A stretch of DNA of 64,000 nt, from the NCBI RefSeq assembly GCF_024494355.1, contig NZ_JAKNQY010000001.1, forward strand, positions 186,001 through 250,000, written 5' to 3'. Source of the DNA: Pseudomonas sp. Q11. Lineage in GTDB: Bacteria > Pseudomonadota > Gammaproteobacteria > Pseudomonadales > Pseudomonadaceae. The notes under the pieces were generated by a model. The model ran no database searches, was not told the DNA's origin, and was given only the letters and a program-made list of their open reading frames with translations. The position numbers and the translations under genes are program-made. This document shows, in pieces, positions 18,568 to 26,455 of this stretch; positions within the stretch are counted from its first letter, which is position 1, and every line of letters starts with the position of its first letter.

Positions 18568-18581
18568 ATATCGATTAGTAT
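18568..18581. promoter_or_regulatory. TetR-type operator, site 2 (degenerate)
   Basis: ATATCGATTAGTAT matches the site-1 core at 11 of 14 positions and lies 24 bases before the TetR start, just ahead of GAGGAGG. The arrangement suggests autoregulation of the regulator together with repression of MFS-cif. Confidence 0.55.
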
Positions 18582-18605
18582 TTAATTGATCGAGAGGAGG
18601 TTCAC

Positions 18606-19298
18606 ATGGCACAGATGGGACGTCCACGCACCTTTGACCGTGGCGTGGCGATTACTCAGGCGATGCATTTGTTCTGGGAGCACGGCTATGACGCAACATC
18701 ACTCAGCCAGCTCAAGGCAAATATCGGCGGCGGCATCACCGCACCCAGCTTCTACGCTGCATTCGGCTCAAAGCAGGCGTTGTTCAATGAGGTGATGGAG
18801 CGTTATCTGAACACCCACGGCCGGGTGACCGATAGCCTGTTTGACACCACGCTCCCCCCGAGAGAGTCGATCGAACTCACGCTGCGGCGCTCCGCGAAAA
18901 TGCAGTGTGAGCCCGACCACCCGACAGGATGCCTGGTGGCGCTGGGTCTGCTGAGTGCCTGCACGGATGAAAGCAAAGCCATCTCGCAGCCGCTGGCTGA
19001 CGCCAGATCCTTGAACCGTGCAGGGATGGTGGCGTGTGTCGAACGCGCCATCGCATCCGGGGAGCTGCCAACCACGGTCGTGCCCGAGACATTGGCCACG
19101 GTGTTTGACAGCTTTCTGTTGGGGATTTCGGTACTGGCCCGAGACGGCGTGCCCCTCAAACAGATAGATGACGCGGTGACGCAAATCATGACGTTATGGG
19201 ATGCGTGGTGTATCGGCCCTCCGGCTATTGGTTCAGGCAAAACTGCAGTAAACAGCGACCGCCCGCTCCCAGCAAACGCATCGACATCGAGCCAATGA
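18606..19298 (+). CDS. TetR/AcrR family regulator, divergent from MFS-cif
   Basis: The 230-residue protein has an N-terminal TetR helix-turn-helix (residues about 8-55: GRPRTFDRGVAITQAMHLFWEHGYDATS, then APSFYAAFGSKQALF) and a C-terminal ligand domain with GCLVALGLLSACT. GAGGAGG sits five bases before the ATG. Position opposite MFS-cif, with two palindromes between, makes it the likely local repressor, functionally comparable to CifR (which responds to epoxides); direct orthology to CifR is not claimed. Confidence 0.87.
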   Translation: MAQMGRPRTFDRGVAITQAMHLFWEHGYDATSLSQLKANIGGGITAPSFYAAFGSKQALFNEVMERYLNTHGRVTDSLFDTTLPPRESIELTLRRSAKMQCEPDHPTGCLVALGLLSACTDESKAISQPLADARSLNRAGMVACVERAIASGELPTTVVPETLATVFDSFLLGISVLARDGVPLKQIDDAVTQIMTLWDAWCIGPPAIGSGKTAVNSDRPLPANASTSSQ

Positions 19299-19420
19299 GA
19301 CTAAAGGAGATCTTGGCCTGTTGGTGGCCGATTCCTGCCGGTCACGAACAGCTGCTTTTGGCAATTCGAAGCCCTTCGCATCAAACAGGATCAACCCTCG
19401 GATGGGTTTATCTTCTAGAG

Positions 19421-19850
19421 ATGATTCCCCAACTGCCGCCCAGAGAACGCATCATCGATGCCGCTAAGGCGCTGTTCATGGAGCAAGGGATTACGCGCGT
19501 CAGCGTGGACGCCATCGCTGCGCTGGCTGCATCAACGAAAATGACCGTGTACCGGCATTTCGAGAGCAAGGACGCGCTGGTTCTGGAGTGGCTTGAGCAG
19601 CTAACCGAAAGCTATGGCGGAGTTGCCAGAGGCTGATCATCCGGCACGAACGCTGATTCAGATGCATAAGCAACGGCAATTCGCTCGACTGACTGCCCTC
19701 TGTACTGCCATGACATTAGACGAGCCAGAACTCGTTGCCGAGGAACTGACCTTGCTCATGGAGGGTGCTCAGGTGGTGGCGCAAATCAAGGGGATTGAGC
19801 GAGCTGGCGAACGCTTGACCAAAATGATAAACCGCCGTCTGGGACCGTGA
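19421..19850 (+). pseudogene. TetR/AcrR regulator with internal deletion
   Basis: The first part (19421-19636) encodes an intact TetR DNA-binding domain (RIIDAAKALFMEQG, TVYRHFESKDALV) and then runs out of frame. The second part (19614-19850), in another frame, encodes the normal TetR C-terminus (DHPARTLIQMHKQRQFARL, LLMEGAQVVAQ). Together they are about 145 residues against the usual 190-200, so roughly 50-60 central residues are gone and the frame is broken. The ligand domain cannot form; the gene is presumably dead. Confidence 0.75.
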
Positions 19851-20041
19851 CGGCCACCCTGGATGGCGCTGGATGAAGCTTGAGCGAACCGGAGCTTTGG
19901 CGGGTTATCGCAGTTAAGAAACACTGCCATGGTTTAGTTTATAGATGGGCGAGTGTCAGCTTTCGGCCGCCCCCCCAACCTGTAAAACAGAGCTGTGGAC
20001 TTGATCGTCAACTAACAACTGATTGCACCCTCGTGCCGCAC

Positions 20042-20842
20042 TCAAGCCGCATCTGCACCAGCGTCCTCAAACGTCTGCTTGTCGAGATTCAGGACCTTGT
20101 CCATCACCTCCTGAGGACTGCCCTTACCCTCAACGGTATGGGTGTTGTAGTTGAAATCGAGTGCTATCCAACCCTGCAGCTTCGCCTCATAACTATTAGG
20201 ATATTGTGCCTGCTCAATAGCGGGCAAATCCTTGTAATGTTCAAGGGCTGCAGTAAAGAATTTCGTCAGTTTCCCGGTTCCGTTATATTCCGCCATCGCA
20301 TTGGCAACAGTTTTCTGCCGCCAAGCAGATTCCTGATCGAATGATTCTTTCCACGCCGCGCGGCGTTCATTAGTCGTAAAACTCCCACTGTCATCATAGA
20401 TAATCAATGAAAGTTGATCGCTCGACATACCCGCAAATGGGTTTTTACCACTGCCATTTACAAACTGCGTTGCATTGTCCGCACGCGCCAATAACCCAGG
20501 GTCCTGCGTGTCAGGCACCTCAGCATCATTGGCTTTCTTGTTGGCAAAATAACCATCGCCGGAAATCTTGCTCAAAAGCTCACTCGCTTTTTCGCCAAGC
20601 TCTTTCCTGCTCAGACTCGAATCCCTTGTCGCCGCGCGCACGGCACTCTCACTCAACTGCCGAGAGAGTGAAGACAGGCTACTGGTATCTTTCTGATTGC
20701 CGACAGCAGAGTTTTCAGTTGTAACCGGACTTTTCGTCAACGATTTATCTTGGCTCGCTGTCACAGTGGGAACCTGCGAGCCGGACACTGCATTTGAGTT
20801 TATTGAAACGACCAAGGTTATGCTCTCCCTGTTATCCGCCAT
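20042..20842 (-). CDS. Hypothetical protein, Pseudomonas-type, Ser/Thr-rich N-terminus
   Basis: I do not recognise a function. The protein (266 residues from the ATG) has a Ser/Thr/Asn-rich, disordered N-terminal ~90 residues, then a folded region with GDGYFANKKANDAEVPD, LSLIIYDDSGSFTTNERRAAW and ALEHYKDLPAIEQAQYP. A TTG at 20815 has GGGAGAG seven bases upstream, a better ribosome site than the ATG at 20842, and would give a start resembling that of the protein at 32334. No signal peptide or helices. Similar uncharacterised proteins are, as far as I recall, common in fluorescent pseudomonads. Confidence 0.65.
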   Translation of the reverse strand: MADNRESITLVVSINSNAVSGSQVPTVTASQDKSLTKSPVTTENSAVGNQKDTSSLSSLSRQLSESAVRAATRDSSLSRKELGEKASELLSKISGDGYFANKKANDAEVPDTQDPGLLARADNATQFVNGSGKNPFAGMSSDQLSLIIYDDSGSFTTNERRAAWKESFDQESAWRQKTVANAMAEYNGTGKLTKFFTAALEHYKDLPAIEQAQYPNSYEAKLQGWIALDFNYNTHTVEGKGSPQEVMDKVLNLDKQTFEDAGADAA

Positions 20843-21242
20843 CCCTGAGAACGTAGCGAGTAGATTTATTATCGGCAGAACTCAAAAAAACTGTAATTCT
20901 TCAAGATGAATGGACGAACAAAACCGGAGCAGGCCCTGCGGCGCAAGCAGCCACACCGCCAGATCCGACTTAGGCCTTACTTCATGGGTAAATTCAACAG
21001 CCTAGGCGTACTGCGCTGCTGTCGCAGTCGACCTATTCGTTATTCAACGAACAATAAACATTGGGTCCAGCAAGTACCCCGCAAAAAAACACCCATTCGC
21101 CCAAGCCATACGCAAAACATCTGAACTCAGTACATAACATATATTTTCAATTCCCCCACTCCGGTGACTAGCATTCGCCCGGACGCTGCGTGGCCTTGTG
21201 CCTGCGGCGTCCACCTCCAATAAAAATAATCAGGAGACATCA
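20843..21242. other. Divergent intergenic region before OprD porin
   Basis: This 400-base, relatively AT-rich stretch contains no supported gene. The AT-rich segment around 21130-21155 is the likely porin promoter region, and CAGGAG at 21232-21237 is the porin ribosome site. I see no strong palindrome. Confidence 0.4.
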
Positions 21243-22484
21243 ATGCACAGGTCACCGAAGCCGCTCGCCGCGGCAATTGCGGCCGCTGCGCTGGGCGCGG
21301 GTTCGCCGGGTGTGGTCATGGCCGACTTTCTTGCGGACAGCAAGGCATCGCTGGAACTGCGCAATTTCTATTTCAACGCCGATTACCGACAGGAAGACGC
21401 CAACCAGTCGAAACGCGAAGAATGGGCGCAGGGCTTTCTATTCAATTACGAGTCCGGATTTACCGAAGGGCCGGTGGGGTTTGGTATCGATGCGATTGGC
21501 CTGCTGGGGGTAAAGCTCGACTCGGGGCCGGACCGGCAGAACTCCGGTCTGTTGCCGGTCGGCGATGACAAGGCCCCGGATGAGTACAGCCAGTTGGGCG
21601 TGACAGCCAAGGCGCGTTATTCGAAGACCACGCTGTTCGCCGGGACTTTGGTGCCGAAGCTGCCGACCGTGCTGCCCAACGATTCACGCCTGCTGCCGCA
21701 GACCTTTCGCGGCGGGATGCTGACGTCGCGGGAAATCAAAGGGCTGACGCTGAACGCGGGTCGCCTGACCCAGAACAGCCTGCGCAACTCCGCCGCCAAT
21801 GAGGACATGCTGGTGGCCGGCAAGGGCATCAGAGGCGGTCAGGCCAGCGACCAGTTCGATTTCGCCAGCGCCAGCTATCGTTGGACGCCCAAACTGACCA
21901 CGGGCTATCACTACGGCCATCTGGATCAGAACTACAAGCAGCACATCTTCAACCTGGCGCACGTGCTGGCGTTGGGCGAGGACCAGGCGTTCAAGAGCGA
22001 TCTGCGCTTCGCCCGTTCCACCGAGGCAGGGAACACCAACGTCGACAACGATGCCTTTGGTGCCAAGTTCACCTATGAGCTTGGCGGTCACGCGTTCGGT
22101 GCCGCGTACCAGAAGATGAGTGGCGAGACGGGTTTTCCGCATATCAATGGCACCAATTCATATCTGGTGAACTACGTGATGATCTCGCCGGACTTCGCCA
22201 GCCCCGGCGAGAAGTCCTGGCAGTTGCGCTACGACTACGACTTCGCCGCCGTGGGCCTGCCTGGGTTGAGTTTCATGACCCGCTATGTGCGAGGCGACGA
22301 CTTCGACGGCCCTGGCGGACGCGACGGCAGTGAGTGGGAACACAATACCGACATCGGCTACGTGTTCCAGCAAGGCGCTCTGAAGAACTTCGGCGTGAAG
22401 CTGCGCAACGGCACCTACCGAAGCACGGGCAATGACATCGATCAGACCCGCTTCATCCTCAGCTACACATTGTCGCTGCTCTAA
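21243..22484 (+). CDS. OprD family outer membrane porin
   Basis: This is a substrate-specific outer-membrane channel of 413 residues. A signal peptide ends near VVMA; the mature N-terminus DFLADSKASLELRNFYFNADYR is the OprD hallmark, as are FNYESGFTEGPVGFGIDAIGLLGVKLDSG and the terminal strand RFILSYTLSLL. OprD members of the OccK/OccD groups take up carboxylates or basic amino acids. It precedes an exported lyase with a hairpin terminator between them, suggesting it feeds that enzyme's substrate into the periplasm. Substrate is inferred only. Confidence 0.92.
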   Translation: MHRSPKPLAAAIAAAALGAGSPGVVMADFLADSKASLELRNFYFNADYRQEDANQSKREEWAQGFLFNYESGFTEGPVGFGIDAIGLLGVKLDSGPDRQNSGLLPVGDDKAPDEYSQLGVTAKARYSKTTLFAGTLVPKLPTVLPNDSRLLPQTFRGGMLTSREIKGLTLNAGRLTQNSLRNSAANEDMLVAGKGIRGGQASDQFDFASASYRWTPKLTTGYHYGHLDQNYKQHIFNLAHVLALGEDQAFKSDLRFARSTEAGNTNVDNDAFGAKFTYELGGHAFGAAYQKMSGETGFPHINGTNSYLVNYVMISPDFASPGEKSWQLRYDYDFAAVGLPGLSFMTRYVRGDDFDGPGGRDGSEWEHNTDIGYVFQQGALKNFGVKLRNGTYRSTGNDIDQTRFILSYTLSLL

Positions 22485-22500
22485 CGCCCGCCCACACCGT

Positions 22501-22527
22501 ACCGTTGCCCGAGCGGGCAACGGTTTT
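22501..22527 (+). terminator. Intrinsic terminator between porin and lyase
   Basis: ACCGTTGCCC (22501-22510) pairs perfectly with GGGCAACGGT (22515-22524) around a GAGC loop and is followed by TTTG. It lies 16 bases after the porin stop and 20 before the lyase start, so it either separates the two genes or lowers lyase expression relative to porin by partial read-through. Confidence 0.7.
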
Positions 22528-22546
22528 GCTGAACAGGATATTCATC

Positions 22547-24142
22547 ATGATTTTGCAAAAAACACTGCTGTCCCTGGCCGTCGCGTTCGCCCTGGCCACC
22601 CCCCATCTGAGCGTACAGGCGGCAGACACCGCCGACCTGCCCTGCCGCACCACGGCCGAATGCGCGGCCGAGGCGGCGAAGATTGGCGCGACGGTCGATC
22701 GCGCCGCTGCCAAGCCCGGCAAGCACGACAACCAGTTCACCTGGGTCAACCGGATCAACAAGGCGTCCATCGTCATGCTGACTGAAGAAGACATCGTCAG
22801 CCGCCAGCAGGGGCAAGAGATCGCCCGCGGCGTTCAGTACGTGATTGATCAGGCCGGCAAACCCGACGGCAAGAAGCCCAGCGATGTGCTACAGATCGAG
22901 CGCATCATGATCGACAAGATCGGCCCGCAGGCCTCGCTGATCCACTCCGGCCGCAGTCGCCAGGACATGTACGCCACCTACCGCCTCGCGACCTTGCGCA
23001 GCCAACTGCTCGATTACACCGATGCGATGAATGACACCCGCGCGCAACTTCTGAAGCTGGCGAAGGATAATGTCGATACGCTGATCCCCGCCTACACCAA
23101 TGGCGTGCAGGCGCAGCCGATCACCTACGCCCATTACCTGCTGGCCTACGAGGCCGCGTTCGAGCGCGACGCCCAGCGTATTCGCGAGCTGTACGAGCGT
23201 CTGAATCTCAGCCCTATGGGTACGGCGGTACTGGCCAATTCCGGCTGGCCGCTCAACCGTGAGCGCCTGGCCGAACTGCTCGGTTTCGATGGTGTGCGCG
23301 AAAACTCGCTGGATGCCGGACAGGTCTCGACCTATGACATCCCTATCGAGGCGGCCGGGATCGCCTCGTCCTCAGCGATCCGTGTCGGCGCGATGCTGGG
23401 CGACATCCATACGCAATATCATCAGATCCGCCCCTGGCTGCTGCTTGAGGAAGGCGCCACCTACACCAGCAGCGCCATGCCGCAGAAGCGCAACCCGGGC
23501 CTGATCATGCGCGCGCGGGAATCGGCCACTGATGTGGTGGGTCTTGCCCAGACCGTCACCCTGCGTGCGCACAACGTGACCACCGGGATGACCGACTACA
23601 AGTTCGCCTTCGATGCGCTGGGGCTGTTCGATAATGCGCAGCAGATGTTCGTCCGCACGCGCCAGGTCCTGAATGCGCTGGTGGTCAATCCGCAGCGTGC
23701 GCTGGAGGAGCTGGAAGGCGAATGGACCACCTCGATGGAGCTGGCCGACACCCTGGAGCGTGAGCACAAGGTGCCCTTCCGCATCGGTCACAGTTTCGCC
23801 TCGATGGTGGTGGGCCATGCGCGCAAGGAAGGTTTTGTGCCGGCCAACTTCCCCTACGCCGAGGCGCAGCAGCTGTTCACCAAGGCGGCGCAGAAGTACA
23901 ACTGGAAGACCCGTACGCTGCCGCTGAGCGAGTCGGCTTTCCGGGCCACCCTGTCACCGCAGAACATGGTCAAGACCCGCGTCGGCACGGGCGGCCCGCA
24001 ACCGGCCGAGGTCAAGCGCATGCTCAAGGAAGCGAACGACGCGCTGGCCGGTGATCTGCACTGGGCCGATGGTCGCCGTAACCGGCTGGCGAAGGCCGAG
24101 AGCACCCTGGACAATGCCTTTGGCGCACTGCTCAAGGACTGA
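22547..24142 (+). CDS. Exported argininosuccinate lyase-like enzyme (fumarase/aspartase superfamily)
   Basis: The 531-residue protein belongs to the superfamily that cleaves C-N bonds by beta-elimination to release fumarate. Unlike housekeeping ArgH, it starts with a clear signal peptide (LLSLAVAFALATPHLSVQA), so it should act in the periplasm. Superfamily blocks: HSGRSRQDM (133-141) for HTGRSRND; YTNGVQAQP (183-191); and the serine loop SSAMPQKRNP (308-317). The ArgH catalytic histidine of YTHLQRAQP is asparagine here (N185). A Cys pair (33, 39) near the mature N-terminus could form a disulfide. It is probably not an arginine-biosynthesis enzyme; a conjugate of fumarate and an amine is the likely substrate. 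Confidence 0.82.
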   Translation: MILQKTLLSLAVAFALATPHLSVQAADTADLPCRTTAECAAEAAKIGATVDRAAAKPGKHDNQFTWVNRINKASIVMLTEEDIVSRQQGQEIARGVQYVIDQAGKPDGKKPSDVLQIERIMIDKIGPQASLIHSGRSRQDMYATYRLATLRSQLLDYTDAMNDTRAQLLKLAKDNVDTLIPAYTNGVQAQPITYAHYLLAYEAAFERDAQRIRELYERLNLSPMGTAVLANSGWPLNRERLAELLGFDGVRENSLDAGQVSTYDIPIEAAGIASSSAIRVGAMLGDIHTQYHQIRPWLLLEEGATYTSSAMPQKRNPGLIMRARESATDVVGLAQTVTLRAHNVTTGMTDYKFAFDALGLFDNAQQMFVRTRQVLNALVVNPQRALEELEGEWTTSMELADTLEREHKVPFRIGHSFASMVVGHARKEGFVPANFPYAEAQQLFTKAAQKYNWKTRTLPLSESAFRATLSPQNMVKTRVGTGGPQPAEVKRMLKEANDALAGDLHWADGRRNRLAKAESTLDNAFGALLKD

Positions 24143-24145
24143 GCC

Positions 24146-25396
24146 CTAGCGCTTCCCGGCCACAGCGTCGGGAAGCGCCGCCTTCCTCCGGGGCATCAAC
24201 GCCTCGCGCAGGGCCAAGCGGTCCAGCGCACCACTCCAGGCCGAGATCACCACACACGCCAGGCTGTTGCCGATCACGTTGGTCAGTGATCGGCATTTCA
24301 TCAATCGCTCGACACCGAGCAAGAGGCCGAGGTTTTCCAGCGGCACCAGATTCAGGCCAGCGACCGTGGCCGCAAGCGTCAGAAAGGCCGAGCCAGCCGC
24401 GCTGGTCGAGCCCATCGAGGTCACAAGCGTCACCAACAGCAGCATCACCAGTAGCGGTCCATCCAGCACTACGCCCGCCGCCTGGGCGAGAAACACCAGG
24501 GCACAGGTCAGGTAGATGTTCGAGCCGGTGAGATTGAAGGTGTAGCCGGTGCTGAGCACCAGCCGCACCACTCGGCGATCGCAACCGGCCCGCTCGAGTT
24601 TTTCGATCAGCCCTGGCACCGCCGCCACCGAAGCGCCGGTAAAGGCCACCAGACAAAGTTCCGCCTTGATGTAGGCGATAAGACGCCATAGCCCGAAGCC
24701 GGTACACCGCGCCGTCAGGCCCAGCACCAGGGTGACAAACAGCAAACAGGCGAAATAGACAGTGCCCACGAACTTGAGCAGCGACCAGGCGGATGCTGGC
24801 CCATAGCGCCCCACCGTGAAGGCCATTGCCCCGAAGGCGGCCAGCGGAGCGAATCTGAGCACCTTGCGCAGCGCCCATAGCAGCCAGCCGACCAGCGCAT
24901 CCAGCCTGCGCCGCAGCGGCTCGCCCGCATCACCGGCATAGCCGATCCCCAGCCCGAACACCAATGCAGCCAACAACACGGGAAGAATAACGGTATGAGC
25001 CATTATCTGAGCCAGGCTGGTCATCACCGCCGAGGGCAGATCGCTGATCGGCCGCGCGATGGAAGCCGGGAGCGACTCACCGCCGCCGCCAGGCGCCAGC
25101 AATATGGCCAGGGCCGCCCCGGTGATCAGCGACAGCACAGTCATCAACAGGAAGTATGCCAGCACGCGGCTGGCACATCGCGTCTTTTTCCCGCGTTCGC
25201 CGAAACCCGCTACCGCAGAAGACACCAGCACGAACATCACCAGCGGTACCGCATGGCCAATCACACCGAGGAAAACATCGCTCAGCGGTTTCATCCGCGT
25301 CGCCAATTCCGGCTGCACGACACCGAGCGATATGCCCAGGGCAATCGCGATCAGGATCAGCAGGGTATCGTTGCGGTATAGCTTGGTTAAAATCAT
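24146..25396 (-). CDS. Dicarboxylate/amino acid:cation symporter (DAACS family)
   Basis: This is an inner-membrane symporter of the GltP/DctA fold, 416 residues. Family motifs are recognisable but altered: GYTFNLTGSNIYLT replaces DctA GYSFNLDGTxIY, and VERLMKCRSLTNVIGN is one residue shorter than the usual DRFMSEARALTNLVGN. It converges on the exported lyase with a 3-base gap and diverges from a LysR gene. A role in taking up the lyase's product (fumarate or the amine) is an attractive inference, but the altered binding loops mean the substrate cannot be assumed to be a C4-dicarboxylate. Confidence 0.85.
   Translation of the reverse strand: MILTKLYRNDTLLILIAIALGISLGVVQPELATRMKPLSDVFLGVIGHAVPLVMFVLVSSAVAGFGERGKKTRCASRVLAYFLLMTVLSLITGAALAILLAPGGGGESLPASIARPISDLPSAVMTSLAQIMAHTVILPVLLAALVFGLGIGYAGDAGEPLRRRLDALVGWLLWALRKVLRFAPLAAFGAMAFTVGRYGPASAWSLLKFVGTVYFACLLFVTLVLGLTARCTGFGLWRLIAYIKAELCLVAFTGASVAAVPGLIEKLERAGCDRRVVRLVLSTGYTFNLTGSNIYLTCALVFLAQAAGVVLDGPLLVMLLLVTLVTSMGSTSAAGSAFLTLAATVAGLNLVPLENLGLLLGVERLMKCRSLTNVIGNSLACVVISAWSGALDRLALREALMPRRKAALPDAVAGKR
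24149..24178. terminator. Hairpin at convergent 3' ends
   Basis: GCGCTTCCCG (24149-24158) and CGGGAAGCGC (24169-24178) are perfect arms with a 10-base loop. The hairpin starts seven bases after the lyase stop and lies inside the last codons of the symporter. It lacks a T-tract on the plus side, so efficiency is uncertain. Confidence 0.5.
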
Positions 25397-25509
25397 GGGC
25401 CGTCGCGCAATATTGTTGTTTTAGTCGCTTCAGTGCCCCGTATCCTAACCGATCAGGCGCCGCAGTTGCGCCACCGGTCTGCTCCAGCCCCACCAGGACT
25501 CCCGCTTAT

Positions 25510-26433
25510 ATGGAACTTCGCCATCTCCGCTATTTCGTCATGGTCGCCGAAGAAGGTCATTTCACCCGCGCCGCCGCGCGCCTGAACATGCAACAGCCTC
25601 CGCTGAGCCAACAGATCCGCGCGCTGGAAACGGAACTCGGGTTCGAATTGTTCAAACGCCATCCCAAGGGCGCGGACCTGACCACCGGCGGCGCAGTGTT
25701 TCTCGAGGAGGCCAAGGCCATCCTGGCCCGTGTGCAGGACGGTTCGCGTCGGGCCGCCAGGGTGGCCAAGGGTGTCGAAGGCACATTGACAATTGGTTTC
25801 ACCTCGTCGGCCGCGGCGCACCCGCTGATCCCGCGCATCATCCGGGCCTTTCGCGAACAGTATCCGGCGGTGGCGATCACGCTCGCCGAAGGCAATGCCG
25901 GTCGCCTGACCGAACGTGCCAGCGCCGGCCAGCTGGACGTGAGCATCCTTCGTGCACCGGTCAGCCGACCAGACGGGATCGAGTTCCATCGTCTGCTGGT
26001 GGAGGAATTATTGATGGTGTTGCCGGTTGGCCACCCCGCACTGGCCGAGCACCCCGATGCCGTCGAACTGCGGGCCATACGTGACGAGCCCTTCATCCTG
26101 GTGCGTCGGCCCGGCGCGCCAGGGATGTACGCCAATCTGTTGCGAGCCTGCGAGGCGGCCGGCTTCGAACCGCGAGTCGCTTTCGAGGTAGAAAGGATGC
26201 TGACCAATGTCAGCCTGGTTGCCGCTGGTGAGGGGGTTTCAGTGGTGCCAGCTTCGATGCGCGACATTCACCGGGAAAGTGTCGTCTACCGGCGCATCCT
26301 GGGCGCCCGCCCCCGCCTGGTCGCGCCGCTGACGCTGGTCTGCCGCCAATGCAACGAATCGCCCGCATTGCACAATTTCGTCGTGCTGGCTCGGGACCTG
26401 GCGAAGGGGTATCGCAAGCAGGCCGTTGGATAA
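25510..26433 (+). CDS. LysR family regulator (CatR/BenM-like)
   Basis: The 307-residue protein begins with the LysR DNA-binding domain MELRHLRYFVMVAEEGHFTRAA..LNMQQPPLSQQIRALE (1-60) and continues with a substrate domain of the BenM/CatM/AlsR group (VEGTLTIGFTSSAAAHPLIPRII). A ligand-binding helix start and the IPR..RAFRE segment are intact. It is divergent from the symporter; the 113-base gap contains the short palindrome CAATATTG at 25408-25415, a candidate part of a LysR site. It probably controls the porin-lyase-symporter locus. Confidence 0.85.
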   Translation: MELRHLRYFVMVAEEGHFTRAAARLNMQQPPLSQQIRALETELGFELFKRHPKGADLTTGGAVFLEEAKAILARVQDGSRRAARVAKGVEGTLTIGFTSSAAAHPLIPRIIRAFREQYPAVAITLAEGNAGRLTERASAGQLDVSILRAPVSRPDGIEFHRLLVEELLMVLPVGHPALAEHPDAVELRAIRDEPFILVRRPGAPGMYANLLRACEAAGFEPRVAFEVERMLTNVSLVAAGEGVSVVPASMRDIHRESVVYRRILGARPRLVAPLTLVCRQCNESPALHNFVVLARDLAKGYRKQAVG

Positions 26434-26455
26434 TCGTGTAGAGCGCCATAGCGCC

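Noticed and set aside
22547..24142. Housekeeping argH
   Set aside because: The signal peptide, the His-to-Asn change and the porin/symporter context do not fit cytosolic arginine biosynthesis.
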